From assembly GCF_000155595.1 (NCBI RefSeq), contig NZ_DS989904.1, positions 4,271,987 through 4,335,986 on the forward strand: a DNA stretch of 64,000 nt. Direction: 5' to 3'. The position numbers were made by a program, and so were the translations under genes. Under the pieces are notes generated by a model. That model was not told the DNA's origin, ran no database searches, and was given only the letters and a program-made list of their open reading frames with translations. The DNA is from Synechococcus sp. PCC 7335 (GTDB taxonomy: Bacteria; Cyanobacteriota; Cyanobacteriia; Phormidesmidales; Phormidesmidaceae). Positions 54,685-61,380 of this stretch are shown here, piece after piece (within the stretch, counting starts at the first letter, position 1; each line of letters opens with the position of its first letter).

Positions 54685-55404
54685 CTATACAGGCATTGCC
54701 GTGACGGTAGCTAGCTCTGCTGGATCTAAATGATGGTTGACAACTTCTCCATCACGAAACCAGATAATTCTATTAGTGAACCGAGCTACTTCGGGTTCGT
54801 GCGTAACCATCACAACAGTGATGCCACTTTTGTTTAGCTCAGAGAAGATATCAATTACGTCCTTAGTCGTCTGGGTGTCCAGGGCTCCGGTAGGTTCGTC
54901 GGCTAGAATCAGCAAAGGATTGTTAACGATGGCACGGGCGATCGCCACTCGCTGCTGCTGGCCCCCCGATAGCTGATTGGGCCGATTGTTCATCCTATTT
55001 TCTAGGCCTACCCTTTCTAGTGCTTCGGCAGCTCGCTGTTTTCGCTGTTTTCCTGAAACGCCGGCGTACATCATCGGCTGTTCCACATTTTCTAAGGCGC
55101 TAAGATGGGGTAACAGATGAAACTGTTGAAAGACAAACCCGATCTTTCGATTGCGAATGTGAGCTAATTCATTTTCGGCTAGCTTCGCAACATCTTGCCC
55201 ATCGAATAAATATTCCCCTGTTGTCGGCTGATCAAGACAGCCAATCATGTTCATTGCCGTGGATTTTCCTGAGCCTGACGGCCCCATAATTGAGCAGTAC
55301 TCACCGCCGTCAATAATCATATTGACATCCCACAGAGCGCGAACTTCGGTATTACCTGTGCCGTAGACTTTGGCAATATTGCGAAACTGAATCAGGGGAG
55401 ACAT
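54685..55404 (-). CDS. MacB/LolD-type ABC transporter ATP-binding protein
   Basis: This 239-residue ATPase has Walker [11 protein letters not shown]-loop [18 protein letters not shown], signature [14 protein letters not shown], Walker [14 protein letters not shown] and H-loop VTHEPEVA. The motifs place it in the group that works with FtsX-like permeases (MacB, LolD, DevA). It is the second gene after the permease (94 bp gap) in the same direction. With the adaptor at 30290, it could form a tripartite efflux pump for a lipid, peptide or antibiotic. Starts at the ATG at 55404. Confidence 0.95.
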   Translation of the reverse strand: MSPLIQFRNIAKVYGTGNTEVRALWDVNMIIDGGEYCSIMGPSGSGKSTAMNMIGCLDQPTTGEYLFDGQDVAKLAENELAHIRNRKIGFVFQQFHLLPHLSALENVEQPMMYAGVSGKQRKQRAAEALERVGLENRMNNRPNQLSGGQQQRVAIARAIVNNPLLILADEPTGALDTQTTKDVIDIFSELNKSGITVVMVTHEPEVARFTNRIIWFRDGEVVNHHLDPAELATVTAMPV

Positions 55405-55424
55405 TAAATAAAAATTGAAACGAT

Positions 55425-55454
55425 TAAGTATGAATCTAGTAAGTGTGAATCTAG
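55425..55454. repeat. 15-bp tandem duplication between permease and ATPase genes
   Basis: TAAGTATGAATCTAG (55425-55439) is followed by TAAGTGTGAATCTAG (55440-55454), 14 of 15 identical. Confidence 0.9.
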
Positions 55455-55467
55455 GTACTTTTTTCTA

Positions 55468-55513
55468 TGCGCTGCGAAGCTCTGTGCGCTACGAAGCTTT
55501 ATGCGCTGCGCAG
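55468..55513. repeat. 17-bp unit in three copies at the 3' end of the permease gene
   Basis: TGCGCTGCGAAGCTCTG (55468-55484), TGCGCTACGAAGCTTTA (55485-55501) and TGCGCTGCGCAG (from 55502) are successive imperfect copies. The last encodes the permease C-terminus and the middle one contains its stop codon (55499-55501). Confidence 0.85.
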
Positions 55514-56719
55514 TGCCACAATTGGGTCTAACTTCGAGGCTTGCCGCGCTGGAACAACGCCAAAGAATAAGCCAATGCTGCCCGAAACGCCGACCGCAAT
55601 GACCACAGCGCTAATTGAGACACCTGCTTCAAAGGGACTGAAAGCCGCAATCAGAAAGATGCTGCCCGCACCAAAAGCAGTTCCGATGAGGCCGCCAAGC
55701 GCAGAGAGAATAATGGCTTCGATTAGGAACTGACTGAGGATATCTTTTTGTGACGCACCAATGGCTTTTCTTAAGCCGATCTCTTGAGTCCGCTCGCGGA
55801 CTGAAACCAGCATGATATTCATGATGCCAATACCGCCAACGAATAAGGATATGGAAGCGATCGCAGCTAGCATCAAAGTCAATGCGCCAGTCACTGTATT
55901 AGCAATATCTAGCAGCGTATCTTGGCTTTGAATATAGAAGTCATCCCCTGCTGTAATTCGATGACGCAGTCTTAGCAAGTTAGTAATTTGAAATTCAGCG
56001 GTCTCCATCGCCTCTTGGCTAACTGCCGAAATAGAGATAAACCCTACTTCAATTCCATAAGGTGAGGTGCGGCCAGCGAGCCGACTCGTCAGTGTCGTAA
56101 TCGGAATCATCACAGAATCATCGTAATCAAGTCCTAGGCTCGATCCCTTTTGTTCTAAGACGCCGATGATTTCAAACGTGATGCCTTTGAGCCGAATCTG
56201 CTTACCTACTGAGCTTTCGTTGTCGAATAGTCGTTCAGCTAGCGTGCTGCCAATTACCGCCACTAGACTGTTTGAGCGCTCGTCTAGATCGGTTAGGAAT
56301 CGTCCTTGAGCTACTTCAAAGTTACGGACACCCAAAAATCCGCTCGTCGTGCCCGTAATGTTTGTACTCGTATTGCGACTACGATAGCTGACAATACCTT
56401 GAGTCGTCTTTTCTGCAGCAACTGCGGCTACAGAAGGGACTTGAGTTGAGATCGCTTTAGCATCTGCGAGCACCAGCGTCCTTGGAATATTGAGATCTCC
56501 TAGCTGCCTAGCCTCACGATTACCCGGAATGACAAACAGTACGTTGGGTCCTAGTGTCTGTAGCTGGCCGTTTACATACTTTTGAGCCCCTTCACCGATG
56601 CCAATCATAGCAATCACAGAGGCGTTGCCGATGATGATACCTAGCATCGTCAGGCCGCTGCGTAGCTTGTTAGCACTGAGCGTTTTGGTCGCCATTTTCA
56701 GGCTTTCAGCAAAATCCAT
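55499..56719 (-). CDS. MacB/FtsX-type ABC transporter permease
   Basis: This 406-residue permease has one N-terminal transmembrane helix (about 20-42), a periplasmic MacB-PCD domain (about 45-260, GPNVLFVIPGNREAR), and three C-terminal helices (about 280-400) with the FtsX motif GGIGIMNIMLVSVRERTQEIGLRKAIGA (in part). The ATPase is separate, at 54685. Divergently placed across 423 bp is an RraA-like gene. MacB-type pumps work with a membrane-fusion adaptor and TolC; no adaptor is adjacent, but one lies at 30290. The ATG at 56719 is normal. Confidence 0.94.
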   Translation of the reverse strand: MDFAESLKMATKTLSANKLRSGLTMLGIIIGNASVIAMIGIGEGAQKYVNGQLQTLGPNVLFVIPGNREARQLGDLNIPRTLVLADAKAISTQVPSVAAVAAEKTTQGIVSYRSRNTSTNITGTTSGFLGVRNFEVAQGRFLTDLDERSNSLVAVIGSTLAERLFDNESSVGKQIRLKGITFEIIGVLEQKGSSLGLDYDDSVMIPITTLTSRLAGRTSPYGIEVGFISISAVSQEAMETAEFQITNLLRLRHRITAGDDFYIQSQDTLLDIANTVTGALTLMLAAIASISLFVGGIGIMNIMLVSVRERTQEIGLRKAIGASQKDILSQFLIEAIILSALGGLIGTAFGAGSIFLIAAFSPFEAGVSISAVVIAVGVSGSIGLFFGVVPARQASKLDPIVALRSA

Positions 56720-57142
56720 GAAGTAAATCTATTCTGTTGATAGCTGATCTTTTGAAGTTTGGCCTTTCGAGTTCTTGAACAGACATCTTCTCTAGACATC
56801 TGACATCTCTAGAGTAACGAATTTAACTTGCCTTGTAAGCGCTATCAGATTCTTCGGTTAATGTCCCAAAGGCACTCAAAGCTAAATTAATCTATGGGTG
56901 GCGATCTATTATTCTGCGTCCTTCTAGCAGATCTCTTTTGTTTCGAAAGAGATCTGCCATAAAGTCCATGAACGGTTGAATCCGAGTCGTGGACAGCAAC
57001 ATAGACAGTTCATTCTTTCAATACTTTCTGGAGTTTGTTGCTAGAACCCCATTGCTCAACGCCATCGTAGAAGCTTTCCAAACACATAGCTGTTGATATA
57101 CTTCTTCAATACTGTTTCCATTCTTCTTTGTAGGATGCTTGT
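56720..57142. other. Divergent spacer with a perfect 12-bp hairpin
   Basis: This 423 bp region lies between the permease (minus) and the RraA-like gene (plus). It holds a strong inverted repeat (56927-56957) and both promoters. No ORF or tRNA was found. Confidence 0.55.
56927..56957. promoter_or_regulatory. Perfect inverted repeat in a divergent promoter region
   Basis: GCAGATCTCTTT (56927-56938) pairs exactly with AAAGAGATCTGC (56946-56957) around the 7-nt loop TGTTTCG. No T run follows on either strand, so a terminator is unlikely. It could be an operator or a leader hairpin of either gene. Confidence 0.5.
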
Positions 57143-57778
57143 GTGGCAAAGACCTTGACGAAGTACCAATCTATCTCTCCAACTGCCTATGCTGATGGAC
57201 TAGGCCGAGAACAGTTCATGGATATCGGCATGCGTGAGCTATGGCCACAAATTCCGCGCATTGCTGGGCCTGCTTATACTGCGCGGTGTATGCCAGGTGA
57301 TAATCTGATGCTGCATGCGGCAATCTACCGGGCTGCGCCAGGAGAGATCATTGTGGTAGAAGCAGGAGATAGTGACTACGCAATTAGTGGCGGCAATGTC
57401 TGCGCGATCGCCCAGAAAAGAGGCATTGCTGGCTTTATCATTGATGGTGCTATTCGAGACATTGCTGAAGTAAGAGAGGCTAGATTCCCTGTTTTTGCTA
57501 GGGGTTGCATTCCTAAACCAGGGAAGAAAGCGCAGTTAGGTGAACTGCAGCAGCCAATCATCTGCGGTGGCGTCAGAGTCTTTCCAAAAGACATTGTGAT
57601 CGCGGATGAGGAAGGGATTGCTGTCGTGCCTCATAGAGAAGCCGAAGCAGTTTGGAAGATTGCCAAAGAGAGAGCAGATAAAGATGCCACGCAGTCGCTG
57701 TCAGAGTGGGAGAGCGCTCACCGCACAAAGATCGAAAAACTGTTATTAGAAAAAGGGTTTGTAGAACCTAGCGAGTAA
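57143..57778 (+). CDS. RraA-family protein
   Basis: This 211-residue protein has the RraA fold motifs: GPAYTARCMPGDNLMLHAAI, PGEIIVVEAGDSDYAISGG, a GIAGFIIDGAIRDIAEVR helix-turn and FARGCIPKPGKK, followed by PKDIVIADEEGIAVVP. RraA homologues are either regulators of RNase E or aldolases acting on 4-hydroxy-4-methyl-2-oxoglutarate; the residues do not decide which. The Arg-Asp (IRD) motif near residue 100 fits the metal-dependent aldolase form. The start is GTG at 57143, with AGGA 8 bases upstream. It converges with the SDR gene (9 bp apart). Confidence 0.9.
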   Translation: MAKTLTKYQSISPTAYADGLGREQFMDIGMRELWPQIPRIAGPAYTARCMPGDNLMLHAAIYRAAPGEIIVVEAGDSDYAISGGNVCAIAQKRGIAGFIIDGAIRDIAEVREARFPVFARGCIPKPGKKAQLGELQQPIICGGVRVFPKDIVIADEEGIAVVPHREAEAVWKIAKERADKDATQSLSEWESAHRTKIEKLLLEKGFVEPSE

Positions 57779-57787
57779 GGTTGGCAG

Positions 57788-58603
57788 CTAATCGCGTGGA
57801 TGTCTAGCAACGATTCTGTCAAAGTAACTATTTAGCAGCGGCGCTATCAAGCTGTGCAATCGAGTCAGAACTTTGACTTCTACCCCTGGAGAAATCTCAA
57901 ATCGATTTTGCTGTACGCCTTGCAAGATGAGCCGTGCAACATCGCCTGCTGTCCACGCTTTAGCGGTTGCCGTAATTGCTTTGGTCGCAGCCGGCTTCGT
58001 TTTGTTTTCCTCGACAAGCTGGGGAGTCTGGGTATCAGGGGGATAAACCACAGAAACACCAACACCTATCGGCTTTAGCTCTGCTCGAAGCGATTCAGCC
58101 AGGCCTCGAACGGCGAATTTGCTAGGACCGTAGGCGCTATAGCCGTAAAGTCCAACTAGGCCAGCAGCAGATGAGATTAGGCATAGATGACCCGAGCGTT
58201 GTTGTTCCATGACGGGCAAGACGGCACGAATACAGTAGAGCGTACCAAAGTAGTTGGTAGACATGGCCGCTTCAAACACTTCTGCAGACAGTGCTTGAAA
58301 GTGTCCCGGTCGCGCAATACCTGCACTAGTCACGAGTAAGCGAGGTGGCCCAAGTTCTTCTATAGCGGTTTGAATCGCTTTTTCAGCCTGAGGGCGATCG
58401 CTTACATCTGCTACCACCGTCACTACCTTCTGCTGGACAGACCTTCTAGCCTGTTCTATTTCTGCTTTTGCCAACTGCAAGCGAGTCTGACTGCGGCCAA
58501 TAATTGAGATGCAGCTACCCTGTTCTGCTAATTGCAGCGCGATCGCCTTACCAATCCCACTCGATCCACCGGTAATGATTGTGTGCTCAAGGTTGCTATT
58601 CAT
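57788..58603 (-). CDS. SDR oxidoreductase similar to 3-ketodihydrosphingosine reductase
   Basis: This 271-residue NADP-dependent short-chain dehydrogenase has a glycine motif TGGSSGIGKA (residues 12-21), NYFGTLY, the active-site Ser in SSAAGLVGLYGYSAYGPSKF with Tyr and Lys, and VSVVYPPDTQTPQL. The SAGIARPGHFQ and YPPDT-TPQL motifs are those of 3-ketosphinganine reductase (KDSR/Tsc10), not of general SDRs. It could reduce a 3-keto long-chain base or a related beta-keto lipid. It lies 5 bp after an SRPBCC gene and downstream of a PKS, which suggests a role in making or modifying the PKS product. Confidence 0.9.
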   Translation of the reverse strand: MNSNLEHTIITGGSSGIGKAIALQLAEQGSCISIIGRSQTRLQLAKAEIEQARRSVQQKVVTVVADVSDRPQAEKAIQTAIEELGPPRLLVTSAGIARPGHFQALSAEVFEAAMSTNYFGTLYCIRAVLPVMEQQRSGHLCLISSAAGLVGLYGYSAYGPSKFAVRGLAESLRAELKPIGVGVSVVYPPDTQTPQLVEENKTKPAATKAITATAKAWTAGDVARLILQGVQQNRFEISPGVEVKVLTRLHSLIAPLLNSYFDRIVARHPRD

Positions 58604-58608
58604 TTGGC

Positions 58609-59310
58609 CTATGGCAGATTAGCAAGCGCTTTTGCTCTCTTCTCAGTTTCCGCCTTAGCTGCAACCAAAGAATCTTCTAGAACCAATCGGTAGGTGCTAA
58701 AAAACAGCCCTCTTGGCGAACTATTACCCGGATCGATATTTACCCGGTGAGTGATCAGAACCTGTTCTGTTCCAGCTTCATCAGTCACTACCGGATCGAG
58801 CTGCCAAACGCCCTGCAAAGCATCTAGATCGCCATCCACCAGCCGAAAGTCTACTGTCTTTGGATAGGCTTCTGTTGATTCAATCACCACTCGGCTGTTA
58901 ATCTCAAGCACCGAAGGAACCACAGAAATCACGTTCCTCTGTTCGAACACTCGGCGATTGTCTTCTGACTCTAAAAGCTCACTGTTCTCAATGTTGGGTA
59001 AGAACTTCTCAAAGTTGTCGTAATCTGTTAGTACTTCCCACGCTTGTGCCACTGGGGCATCAATCAGCACTCGCGCGACAAACTGCCCGCTATCACCATC
59101 TCTGGCTGCACTGACCATCACCTGCCCACCTTCCAAAGCAGCGCGTTCTTGAGCGGTAAGAGCATCGTAAACGCTTTGACTAGATTCGTTTGCAAGTAAG
59201 AGTTGGGTTTGGGCTGAGGCAGTAGTTGCTAGCGGTGTGATCAGAGTAAGCGCGATCGCGGCCAGTTTGCCTAGAGACCGAACGCGCCGGGAAGCATGAC
59301 GAGAAGACAT
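58609..59310 (-). CDS. Exported SRPBCC (START/polyketide-cyclase fold) protein
   Basis: This 233-residue protein has a signal peptide (LAAIALTLITPLATTASA). A hydrophobic-ligand-binding helix-grip domain follows, with the pattern FVARVLIDAPVAQAWEVLTDYDNFEKFLPNIENSEL (in part), then VFEQRNVISVVPSVLEIN and an AlaLys-rich C-terminal helix. Proteins of this fold bind lipids, polyketides or sterols. In the PKS locus it could carry or bind the lipid product in the periplasm, although similar proteins also occur on their own in many cyanobacteria. It starts 96 bp after the KS gene stop in the same direction. Confidence 0.88.
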   Translation of the reverse strand: MSSRHASRRVRSLGKLAAIALTLITPLATTASAQTQLLLANESSQSVYDALTAQERAALEGGQVMVSAARDGDSGQFVARVLIDAPVAQAWEVLTDYDNFEKFLPNIENSELLESEDNRRVFEQRNVISVVPSVLEINSRVVIESTEAYPKTVDFRLVDGDLDALQGVWQLDPVVTDEAGTEQVLITHRVNIDPGNSSPRGLFFSTYRLVLEDSLVAAKAETEKRAKALANLP

Positions 59311-59406
59311 ATATCGCGACTAACCTCACAGATTCTTCAGTATAAGTTACCTTATAGGCTGCCCTATGGTCTGCACCGAAAGTGACACCCGAAGTTTTGT
59401 GTGCTG

Positions 59407-61377
59407 CTAGGCTTGACTGGGTCCATAATACTCTCGCTGGAATGGGTAAGTTGGTAAGGCCAACTTAATTCGCTTTTGTTTCTGATAAAGCACTCTCCAG
59501 TCAATCACTTCCCCTTTGACGTATCGCTTTGCCGTAGCTTCAAGAGAAATTGCCGATAGGGAAGCCCCTGGAGAAGCTGTTGGAGAAGCTACTGAAGGAG
59601 AAACATAAGATGCTTTTGAATCAGAAAAGAGTGTCGGACTACCACTTTTGTAGCTGTCACTGTAATAACAGTCAGACTGAGGTCGGCCTGAGAGCGTCGC
59701 AATCAAAATTTGACGGAGAACCGAGAGAGAAGGAGAGATAATTGCTAGACGGCAGGAAAAGTGCGATCGCCCGGTGCTAGCGGTAAAACACAGATCAGCT
59801 AAGGCAATATCTGGATGAGCTGCCAAATACTGAGCATAGCGTGCAAGTAGCTGCGTTAACGCAGCAGGCGTCCTAGCAGATAGCGGTAGAAGATAAGAGG
59901 AAATAGGCTCGTGACTTGATGAATACGCTATGGGATCTCGATCAAGTCGATTAGAACGTTCATTTTTTGGGCGAGCATCTTCAAACAGTGGCGGCGGTGA
60001 CTGCACAATCAAGTGTGCGTTAGTGCCGTTGAAGCCAAAGGCACTGACACCCGCCGTGCGAGAGTCTGCTTTTGGCCAAGGCGTTGTCTGCCGGGGCAGG
60101 TAAAAAGGTAGCGTCTCCCACGCAATCAGCGGATTAGGACAATCAAGATGCAGATTAGCTGGAATCTGTTCATGCTCAATCGCCAAAACAGCCTTAATCA
60201 GCCCGGCTATTCCCGCAGCGGCTTCCGCGTGGCCAATATTCGTCTTTAAAGCCCCTAGCACTACCGGCGCTGTCCTTTTAGCATCTGCGAACACCTGCTC
60301 TAACGCGCCAACTTCAATCGGATCTCCTAGTGCAGTCCCTGTGCCATGGGTTTCCACATAGTCCACAGCGGCCGGGGTTAGGCGGCTAGCGGTCAGCGCC
60401 TGCTGGATGACAGCGGCCTGGGCTAGTTTGCTGGGCGCAGTTAAACCATTCGTTCGCCCGTTGTGATTAGTCGCAGAACCCAGGATAACCGCCTGAATGC
60501 GATCACCTGCTGCTTGGGCATCGCTTAGCCGCTTTAGCACGACCATTCCACCGCCTTCTGCTCGGCCAAATCCACTTGCGGCTTTGTCAAACGTTCGACA
60601 GCGTCCATCTGCCGAGAGCATTCGTGCCTTAGAGAAATTAATGCTTGCCGCTGGGGTTAAAATTCGATTGACGCCACCTACTAGTGCTAGATTACATTCC
60701 CGTTGGCGCAGACTTTGACAGGCTAGATGCACCGCTACCAAGGAAGAAGAGCAAGCCGTATCAACTGCCAAACTAGGCCCGTTCACCCCTAGTAAAAAGG
60801 ACAGCCGACCTGCCGCTACACTGTGAGAATTTCCCGTTGCCAGATAGGCATCAATTTCCTCTGGCGATCGCTCAAGTAGCTGCTGCCAGTGGTCGATACT
60901 ACTAATCCCTAAAAAAACACCAACAGCGCGTTGATCGTCCGTGCTCAAAGCATCAGGTGCGACTCCGGCATGCTCTAGTGCTTCCCAACCGAGTTCTAGA
61001 GCAAGGCGCTGCTGCGGATCGAGCGTCACCGCTTCCCTTGGAGAAACGCGAAAAAATGCGGCATCAAAGTCATATAGGCTCGGGATAAATCCACCGTTGC
61101 AAGAGATCATTTTCCCAGGAGCAGTGGGTTCGACATCGTGATAGTGTTCGCTCGGCCAGCGATCGCTAGGGACCTTAGAGATCGCGTCAGTTTGTCTTTT
61201 TAGTAGCTTCCAAAATGAATCAGGAGAGTCCACCCCACCTGGAAAGCGACAGCTCATTCCCACAATGGCGATAGGTTCATACTGAGCCTGCTCAAGCGCG
61301 TCGAGTTTTGCCTGAAGCGTCTTGATAGCTAGAAGAGCTCGTTTGGTCGGCGAGAGCGAGGCGGAAGCATCATTCAT
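59407..61377 (-). CDS. Type I PKS ketosynthase protein without an AT domain
   Basis: This 656-residue protein has an N-terminal docking coiled coil (residues 5-32), then a full ketosynthase (35-460) with EPIAIVGMSCRFPGG, catalytic Cys209 in DTACSSS, His344 in VETHGTGTALGD and His383 in NIGHAEAAAG. A KS-to-AT linker (LPLSARTPAALTQLLARYA, FTASTGRSHF) follows. Instead of an acyltransferase it has a short Ser/Pro-rich spacer and then the terminal linker motif VIDWRVLYQ and LALPTYPFQREYYG. It therefore lacks AT, KR and ACP and depends on other proteins. The gene starts 3 bp after the PKS stop, in the same frame. Confidence 0.93.
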   Translation of the reverse strand: MNDASASLSPTKRALLAIKTLQAKLDALEQAQYEPIAIVGMSCRFPGGVDSPDSFWKLLKRQTDAISKVPSDRWPSEHYHDVEPTAPGKMISCNGGFIPSLYDFDAAFFRVSPREAVTLDPQQRLALELGWEALEHAGVAPDALSTDDQRAVGVFLGISSIDHWQQLLERSPEEIDAYLATGNSHSVAAGRLSFLLGVNGPSLAVDTACSSSLVAVHLACQSLRQRECNLALVGGVNRILTPAASINFSKARMLSADGRCRTFDKAASGFGRAEGGGMVVLKRLSDAQAAGDRIQAVILGSATNHNGRTNGLTAPSKLAQAAVIQQALTASRLTPAAVDYVETHGTGTALGDPIEVGALEQVFADAKRTAPVVLGALKTNIGHAEAAAGIAGLIKAVLAIEHEQIPANLHLDCPNPLIAWETLPFYLPRQTTPWPKADSRTAGVSAFGFNGTNAHLIVQSPPPLFEDARPKNERSNRLDRDPIAYSSSHEPISSYLLPLSARTPAALTQLLARYAQYLAAHPDIALADLCFTASTGRSHFSCRLAIISPSLSVLRQILIATLSGRPQSDCYYSDSYKSGSPTLFSDSKASYVSPSVASPTASPGASLSAISLEATAKRYVKGEVIDWRVLYQKQKRIKLALPTYPFQREYYGPSQA

Positions 61378-61380
61378 AGA

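Noticed and set aside
56970-56995. GGTTGAATCC, resembling a tRNA T-arm
   Set aside because: No acceptor stem, anticodon arm or D-arm could be found around it.
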